The translations under genes were made by a program, and so were the position numbers. This document shows, piece after piece, positions 59,346-64,000 of a stretch of DNA of 64,000 nucleotides. Under the pieces are notes generated by a model that was given only the letters and a program-made list of their open reading frames with translations, ran no database searches and was not told the DNA's origin. The DNA is from JADFRD01 sp964491015. GTDB taxonomy: Bacteria > Fidelibacterota > Marinisomatia > Marinisomatales > TCS55. Within the stretch, counting starts at the first letter, position 1; each line of letters opens with the position of its first letter. The stretch is from the NCBI GenBank assembly GCA_964491015.1, contig CAZBEY010000001.1:62001-126000 (forward strand), given 5' to 3'.

Positions 59346-59885
59346 TTATTCATGTTTGGAAGCAAATACTGTCAAATCATTTTTCAGATCTCCCGGGGAA
59401 TTGACTTGATGAAGGTTTTTATTGGGAATTTCAAATAAATCCGTTTTTGTTCTAAACCAGGTTCTATCAGACCGAAAGCGTTTCGTCCCTTTTTTATAGA
59501 AAGAGGCCTTTCTCTCTAATTCATCTTTGGACAACCATCCACAAACAGTTAATTCTTTTTTGTCCTCAAAATAACTGCAAAATAAGTAAATATCCGTTTG
59601 GTAATCTTTCTGGAGAGCAATGAAATTATTAACGTAATAGCTTTTAACGTCCGTTGTTCGTCCCATGGTTTTTACGTCAATGGCTAATCCGGCATATTCC
59701 AGGTCTTTGCCATGGTCAAATCCTTCTTCTCCGGTCAATAAGTCAACATGAAACAACGTTTGGATGGTACATTGACCAATGATACCAATGAGCTGTTCAT
59801 GAATATTTCCGTCTGCCACCCCCCTGTTCCCAAAATTGTGATCTTCCAGCAACCATTGGACATATTCAATCAATTCGTTTGACAC
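59346..59885 (-). CDS. Putative PD-(D/E)XK nuclease-like protein, unidentified
   Basis: I do not recognise the family of this 179-residue soluble protein. It shows a nuclease-like core: Glu30 in NIHEQLIGIIGQ, Asp57 in GFDHG, then a hydrophobic beta strand ending in Asp70-Val-Lys72 (AGLAIDVKT), matching a PD-(D/E)XK spacing of 13 residues between acidic residues, followed by NFIALQKDYQTDIYLFCSY. It has no membrane helix. It is the third gene of the minus-strand run after a DNA methyltransferase and a secreted protein (46-base gap), which makes a restriction or repair role worth testing. This is inference only. Confidence 0.45.
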   Translation of the reverse strand: MSNELIEYVQWLLEDHNFGNRGVADGNIHEQLIGIIGQCTIQTLFHVDLLTGEEGFDHGKDLEYAGLAIDVKTMGRTTDVKSYYVNNFIALQKDYQTDIYLFCSYFEDKKELTVCGWLSKDELERKASFYKKGTKRFRSDRTWFRTKTDLFEIPNKNLHQVNSPGDLKNDLTVFASKHE

Positions 59886-59931
59886 TTTGATAATAAACAG
59901 TCCGTACTCCTAAAGGTTTATTTTTTCCTAA

Positions 59932-61881
59932 CTATTTTATCATGACCAATTTTGTTACATCAATGGAATGTCCATTGGAAATTTTGAGTAAATAAATTCC
60001 TGCTGACATTTGTTTACCGGACCCATCTTGTCCATACCATATAAATTGATGATGTCCAGGGTATTGAATAAAATTTTCCTGATAAATATTTTTGCCTAAA
60101 ATATTCAATATAGATATGGACATCTGGCTTTTGACTGGAATTTCGTATGAGATGGTCGTTCTTGGGTTAAATGGATTGGGATAGGCCGGGTGAACAATAA
60201 AATATTTTGGGACCCCTCGCTCAATCACGTTTACTTGATTAATTGTGAATGATGTTTCGCCAATTGCAATCCCGTCTTCTACTGTAAATAAAATTGGATA
60301 TGGATTCAATCGCATTGAATCTCCATCCATTTGCCCAATGACATTAAAGGAATAGTCTCCATCGATGACCAGAGGGATGGTGACTGCCCAAATACCATCG
60401 GCTGCATTTTCGTCTTCGTGATTACCATCATCATAGGCTTTATAGGGTACACCGCTTGTCAAGTCGCCCTTTATCCATATTTCCTCAACAGTATTCTGGG
60501 GATCGGTGACTGTAAATGTAATATCCGCTGCGTGGGGAAGTGTCTTGGGCAAGAAACTGACATCGGTTGAAAATTTATACGGGAATTGACCACCACTTGA
60601 ATAGATTGCTTCAATATAAAACGCAGTCCAACCCGAGTCGGGAGCGGTGATATCAGCCAGGTATACACCATTGCCCTGATCAGATAAGATGACATCATTC
60701 CAGGCAGGACCAATGGTCATGTATCGAAAATCGTATGCGTTGGGATTATAAGCCTGCCATAATTTGACTTGAGTGGGGCTTGTAACCGTTTCAAAGCGGA
60801 TGGAGCCGTCTTCCATCATTTCCCAGGAAAATTCAGGCAATGTAAAATCATTTAAAATGGCTTTATAAAAGGCAGCAAAACTATATACAACATCATCCAG
60901 AGCTTGTTCTAAACTATGGCTCGCGTTGGGAACATAACGCTGAAACGTCGGCCCGGGAAGTTGGTCAAAGTAAAATTGAGATGAAGGAACAAAAAATTCA
61001 TCGCCCGTGGCATGGATTAAATATTTTGGCATGGTGGCAAAGCGATCTTTGTATTTCAGTGGATCTACGATGGACATGAGATAATAAATCTCCGGATAAC
61101 TAAACCAGTCAAAAATGCCCATATTTTCATAATCCCAAACAGCCGGAGACCAAAATCCGTATGCACCATAATGATGTTTAAAGGACTGAATCGTATTGAG
61201 AGCATCAAATACAATGGGTATCATTCCGCAAACACGATCGTCCACTGCGGAGGTTAGCCAAGTAGTCCAGCCCCGTTTTGAGGCGCCGCTCAATACAAAT
61301 TGATTGATCTGATATGAACTATCCAATCCCGCCACAAATGTTTGTGCCATATCCATTCCTCTGACAACACTTTTCACCATGGGTAACTGCAAAATCCAGG
61401 TTTCGTCGCCACCATTCAGATATTTATCCCATGAATAGGCAATGATGGCATCTTCGCTCCTGGATTCAGTTTCATCCGTGAAGGTAAGGGGCTCATTGGG
61501 AACCATACCAAAATTAACGACAATGGTATGGGATAATGCGGCAATGGTCGAGGATTCTTCGAAGGTGCCCCCTGGAGGGTCTGGACTATTGCTTCCACCA
61601 TTGATAAATAGCAATGCTTTATCATAATAAACTTCACTTGGGATCACAATGCTGACCCAATGCTCCCACAAAGTTCTGTCTACTTCATTTAAATTCCGCC
61701 AGGACTGGGATGACATATACAAAATGTAGTTAGTGTAATTGGTTCCAAAAAGGGTGTCAACAGCATAAAAATTAAAGGAAGTGTCCTCCAATGCAACATA
61801 ATCCTCCAGAGCAGAGCTCTGGGAAAATGATGCATTAAAAAGTAAAATTGAGGAAATTAATGGTAGTATATGTTTTTTCAT
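59932..61881 (-). CDS. PhoPQ-related secreted protein with a type IX sorting-like C-terminal domain
   Basis: The 649-residue protein has a signal peptide (about 1-20), a PhoPQ-activated pathogenicity-related (PqaA) domain with the start LEDYVALEDTSFNFYAVD, and the serine nucleophile site LSGASKRGWTTWL near residue 205 typical of this alpha/beta-hydrolase-like family. The C-terminal 80 residues carry the T9SS type A sorting domain: AYPNPFNPRTTISYEIP, MSISILNILGKNIYQ, and AGIYLLKISNG. It should be exported to the surface or released. Its ATG overlaps the stop of the methyltransferase gene (ATGA). Confidence 0.85.
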   Translation of the reverse strand: MKKHILPLISSILLFNASFSQSSALEDYVALEDTSFNFYAVDTLFGTNYTNYILYMSSQSWRNLNEVDRTLWEHWVSIVIPSEVYYDKALLFINGGSNSPDPPGGTFEESSTIAALSHTIVVNFGMVPNEPLTFTDETESRSEDAIIAYSWDKYLNGGDETWILQLPMVKSVVRGMDMAQTFVAGLDSSYQINQFVLSGASKRGWTTWLTSAVDDRVCGMIPIVFDALNTIQSFKHHYGAYGFWSPAVWDYENMGIFDWFSYPEIYYLMSIVDPLKYKDRFATMPKYLIHATGDEFFVPSSQFYFDQLPGPTFQRYVPNASHSLEQALDDVVYSFAAFYKAILNDFTLPEFSWEMMEDGSIRFETVTSPTQVKLWQAYNPNAYDFRYMTIGPAWNDVILSDQGNGVYLADITAPDSGWTAFYIEAIYSSGGQFPYKFSTDVSFLPKTLPHAADITFTVTDPQNTVEEIWIKGDLTSGVPYKAYDDGNHEDENAADGIWAVTIPLVIDGDYSFNVIGQMDGDSMRLNPYPILFTVEDGIAIGETSFTINQVNVIERGVPKYFIVHPAYPNPFNPRTTISYEIPVKSQMSISILNILGKNIYQENFIQYPGHHQFIWYGQDGSGKQMSAGIYLLKISNGHSIDVTKLVMIK

Positions 61882-63053
61882 TTTTTGAATTTATGATTAA
61901 TTTGGATCATATCTGTATTTAGGCGTTGGCGAGCTGTTTCGCAATATTTTTCCGATGTGTCAAACCCAAGGAATCTTCTACCCAATCGATGGGCGACAGC
62001 TGTAGTAGTACCGGCGCCATTAAATGGGTCTAAAATAACGTCATTCTGATAACTGAATAATTTCAAAACACGTTCAACCAATTTTTCCGGAAACATAGCC
62101 GGATGATTATATTGCTTCATTTTCTTTTCCGGAGCCATTGACCATTTTGCAACCACCCATTCCTTAAATTCATCAGCCGATATATCGATATTATCCTTTT
62201 CCCCCGACTTTTTCATTTCCCCTTTGCAGAATATTTCCACAAACTCCCAAGTATATTTCAGGTATGGATTACTGGGGCTTTTCCAACTTCCCCATGCGGT
62301 GTATTTACAATTATAATTATTTTTTTCCCAGAGGACTTCTCCCTTCCAAATCATTTTTCGCTTCATACAATGCTGGCTGATTAAATGATGACTGGGAATA
62401 TAGTCGGAGAATAATGGCTGTACATTGATAATTAATCTGCCACCATACTTCAAAACACGGATACATTCGTCCAAAATGCCAAAAAGCTTTGCAAAATACT
62501 CATCCCAATTATGGTCATCGTCACTTCCCTCGTATTCGAGGCCAAAATTATATGGAGGTGAAGTTAAAACAAGGTCAATGCAGTTATCCGGTAAATTTTG
62601 CAATACAACCAGACTATCACCGCATACGATCTGATTCGCGAAGGCTTCCGGAAGTAAATTATTGTCCTTTAAAAACTTTTGGTTCTTTGCATAAAAATAT
62701 TTACCTCTTCGACCTTCCTTCTGAATACGATTTTTCACTTTTCTTTCTTGATTATAATCTACATAAATCCGTTTCCCATTTTTGACGCCATAACTTTTTA
62801 TTCCACCAATCGATTTCTCAATTTTGTCGAATATATTTTTCGTATCTCTTCCATAATCAGCCATGATGGTATTTTTAATTCGTGAGAATTGCTGAAAATC
62901 CAGTGATTTTAGCTTAATTGAAATTGTTAGGCCATCATGCGAAATATAAAAATCCTTTCGATTAAAAAATGTATTTATTTCGCGGAGAGCTTTCTCCTCC
63001 TGAAAGTCTATGGGAGATTTAAGGTTGACTGTAATCTCTTTATACGGGTTCAT
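61878..63053 (-). CDS. Site-specific DNA methyltransferase (beta class, N4-cytosine or N6-adenine)
   Basis: The 391-residue protein has the catalytic motif IV TSPPYNFGLEYEG near residue 164 before the SAM-binding motif I DPFNGAGTTTAVA near 343, the order of beta-class amino-methyltransferases; the SPPY form is more common in N4-cytosine enzymes. FSYQNDVILDPF, RRFLGFDTSEKYCETARQRL and PAMFPEKLVERVL are further conserved blocks. An N-terminal extension of about 130 residues, basic and without known motifs, precedes it. No specificity subunit or helicase lies beside it; the gene may be an orphan or part of a small restriction set with the nuclease-like gene two downstream. Confidence 0.9.
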   Translation of the reverse strand: MNPYKEITVNLKSPIDFQEEKALREINTFFNRKDFYISHDGLTISIKLKSLDFQQFSRIKNTIMADYGRDTKNIFDKIEKSIGGIKSYGVKNGKRIYVDYNQERKVKNRIQKEGRRGKYFYAKNQKFLKDNNLLPEAFANQIVCGDSLVVLQNLPDNCIDLVLTSPPYNFGLEYEGSDDDHNWDEYFAKLFGILDECIRVLKYGGRLIINVQPLFSDYIPSHHLISQHCMKRKMIWKGEVLWEKNNYNCKYTAWGSWKSPSNPYLKYTWEFVEIFCKGEMKKSGEKDNIDISADEFKEWVVAKWSMAPEKKMKQYNHPAMFPEKLVERVLKLFSYQNDVILDPFNGAGTTTAVAHRLGRRFLGFDTSEKYCETARQRLNTDMIQINHKFKK

Positions 63054-63341
63054 GTGGAAGGAAAATTACCGTTTATCAAACCACATATCAATACAGACGT
63101 GAAAGTATTTTACTTTGTACGACAATCATCCGCCTGCGTCCCTCTGGCATGAATGTCGATTTATGCGGCTTATACTTTTTTCGATCTAATAGACAAAAGT
63201 GATTGCTAATTTAGCTGTAAATGTTTGATAGCGAGGAAGTTAGATAGATTTTATTTATATTATTTGATTCAAAACAACTGTCTTTCAATTTCCCAATCTT
63301 AAGCCGTAACCATCCCAAGGATATTTGTTTTCTATTGACTT

Positions 63342-63896
63342 CTATTCAACAGATGTTGAGTCCGGTTCCGGTGGTTTTGGTTTTTCACCCCAATAAGTTG
63401 GACGTGTCTGGAGCTGGTGTAAAATACTTTCATTGGTTTGGAAAACTTCCTTTTCATCTCCAATCCGAACGAAATTTTTACTCCATTCGGACTTTGATCT
63501 GCCAAAGATAGCTGAACCGATTTCACTTCCTTTTTGATCAATTAATTGTAATCGAACACCATTAGAATCATCTACAGAATAAGTCCTCCATTTTTCAGGA
63601 TTTTTTGAAATCATGGTTTCACGTTCTACCTTCAAAGCGCGATTAAAAAAATTATCCATGATCGTCCTTTTTACAATTAAAGAATCATTTCCCACAATTG
63701 TCCACAATGTATCTGCTTTAGCAAGTTCAATGGATTCTGATCCGTTGGAAATGATCAAACCAGAAACGTTGTCAATATTTATAGGGAAAATTTCAACAGC
63801 ACTCGTTGTATGTTTTCCTTGATTAGAAATATTAATAATATATAATACCGATAGAACAGCAATTGAAATGAGAATATATTTCCACTGTTTAATCAT
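63342..63896 (-). CDS. DUF4340 domain membrane-anchored protein
   Basis: From the ATG at 63896 (MIKQWKYILISI) the 184-residue protein has one N-terminal helix (about residues 7-22) and an extracytoplasmic DUF4340-like region with SGLIISNGSESIELAKAD, LWTIVGNDSLI and AIFGRSKSEWSKNFVRIGDEKEVFQTN-type strands, ending in a Pro-rich tail. DUF4340 proteins accompany ABC-2 transporters with GldG-like parts, and the gene upstream here fits that. The start overlaps the upstream gene by eight bases. It is shorter than many family members. Confidence 0.75.
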   Translation of the reverse strand: MIKQWKYILISIAVLSVLYIINISNQGKHTTSAVEIFPINIDNVSGLIISNGSESIELAKADTLWTIVGNDSLIVKRTIMDNFFNRALKVERETMISKNPEKWRTYSVDDSNGVRLQLIDQKGSEIGSAIFGRSKSEWSKNFVRIGDEKEVFQTNESILHQLQTRPTYWGEKPKPPEPDSTSVE

Positions 63897-64000
63897 ATAG
63901 TTCCTCCAGTATTTGTGCACGTTTATGTTGTTTACGTAATCGAATAAATCCAAATGAAATGATTAAAAAAGATGGTAGAATAATATTAATCCACTTCCAG
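63889..64000 (-). CDS. C-terminal end of a GldG/ABC-transporter auxiliary protein (cut by window edge)
   Basis: The minus strand at the window edge is open for 36 codons to a TAA at 63889: WKWINIILPSFLIISFGFIR, then LRKQHKRAQILEELYD. A terminal membrane helix followed by a short basic-then-acidic tail is how GldG-type ABC-2 auxiliary proteins end, and the DUF4340 gene downstream fits this pairing. The rest of the gene lies outside the window, so the name is inferred from the terminus and context. It overlaps the DUF4340 start by eight bases. Confidence 0.55.
   Translation of the reverse strand, partial: WKWINIILPSFLIISFGFIRLRKQHKRAQILEELYD

Noticed and set aside
1..64000. rRNA and tRNA genes
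   Set aside because: I looked through the gaps for cloverleaf T-arms and rRNA-like conserved blocks and saw none; a tRNA search program could still find one I missed.

Overview
The window is 64 kb of compact bacterial chromosome, roughly 40 percent GC by eye, with mostly minus-strand operons whose genes often overlap by 1 to 20 bases. I see no rRNA, tRNA, CRISPR array, prophage or insertion sequence. The gene set points to the FCB superphylum: a type IX secretion C-terminal sorting domain, a DUF2851 protein, a complex I operon without the NADH-binding module, a full Na+-NQR, and GldG/DUF4340-type membrane genes. A Marinimicrobia (SAR406)- or Ignavibacteria-like bacterium is my best guess, but no rRNA is present to test it.

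Region 1 (1-6.6 kb, minus): an isoprenoid and vitamin cluster (DHH phosphoesterase, ispH, pdxS, pdxT, partial dxs), then a cobalamin adenosyltransferase coupled to a putative Na+/H+ antiporter. Region 2 (6.7-24.2 kb, almost all minus): a respiratory supercluster. An 11-gene complex I operon (nuoABCDHIJKLMN, no nuoEFG) runs with a 31-base gap into nqrABCDEF and apbE, while the maturation factor nqrM lies convergent on the plus strand. The two machines give an NADH-driven sodium pump (NQR) and a complex I whose electron donor is not encoded here. The NuoC subunit carries an unusual tandem-repeat N-terminal extension, and an intrinsic-terminator-like hairpin lies inside the start of apbE.

Region 3 (24.4-28.1 kb, plus): a palindromic intergenic repeat, proline dehydrogenase, a CoA-binding protein, a short coding remnant, a bacterial PH-domain membrane protein, and two small cupins around a small membrane protein. 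Region 4 (28.2-37.6 kb, minus): housekeeping genes (nadK, xseB, xseA, a zinc phospholipase C/S1-P1-like secreted enzyme, a 31-residue basic COX24/mS38-like protein, HU, a LysM lytic transglycosylase, DUF2851, a PlsC acyltransferase with a non-standard start, serS, a methyltransferase).

Region 5 (37.6-51.3 kb): a Wzx/Wzy-type surface polysaccharide locus: initiating sugar transferase, Wzi-like outer-membrane protein (plus strand), two glycosyltransferases, flippase, polymerase, a Wzz chain-length protein with an N-terminal helix-turn-helix, a Wza-type exporter, rfbB, rfbC and a UDP-sugar dehydrogenase. The flippase and polymerase are visibly more AT-rich than the rest. Region 6 (51.4-58.1 kb, minus): a VWA membrane protein, tsaD, a YbbR protein, ribosomal protein S1 and cmk, continuous with the polysaccharide operon. 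Region 7 (58.4-64 kb): two small plus-strand membrane proteins with AT-rich palindromes at their ribosome binding sites; a minus-strand trio of DNA methyltransferase, PhoPQ-related secreted protein with a sorting domain, and a putative PD-(D/E)XK protein; then DUF4340 and the end of a GldG-like gene.
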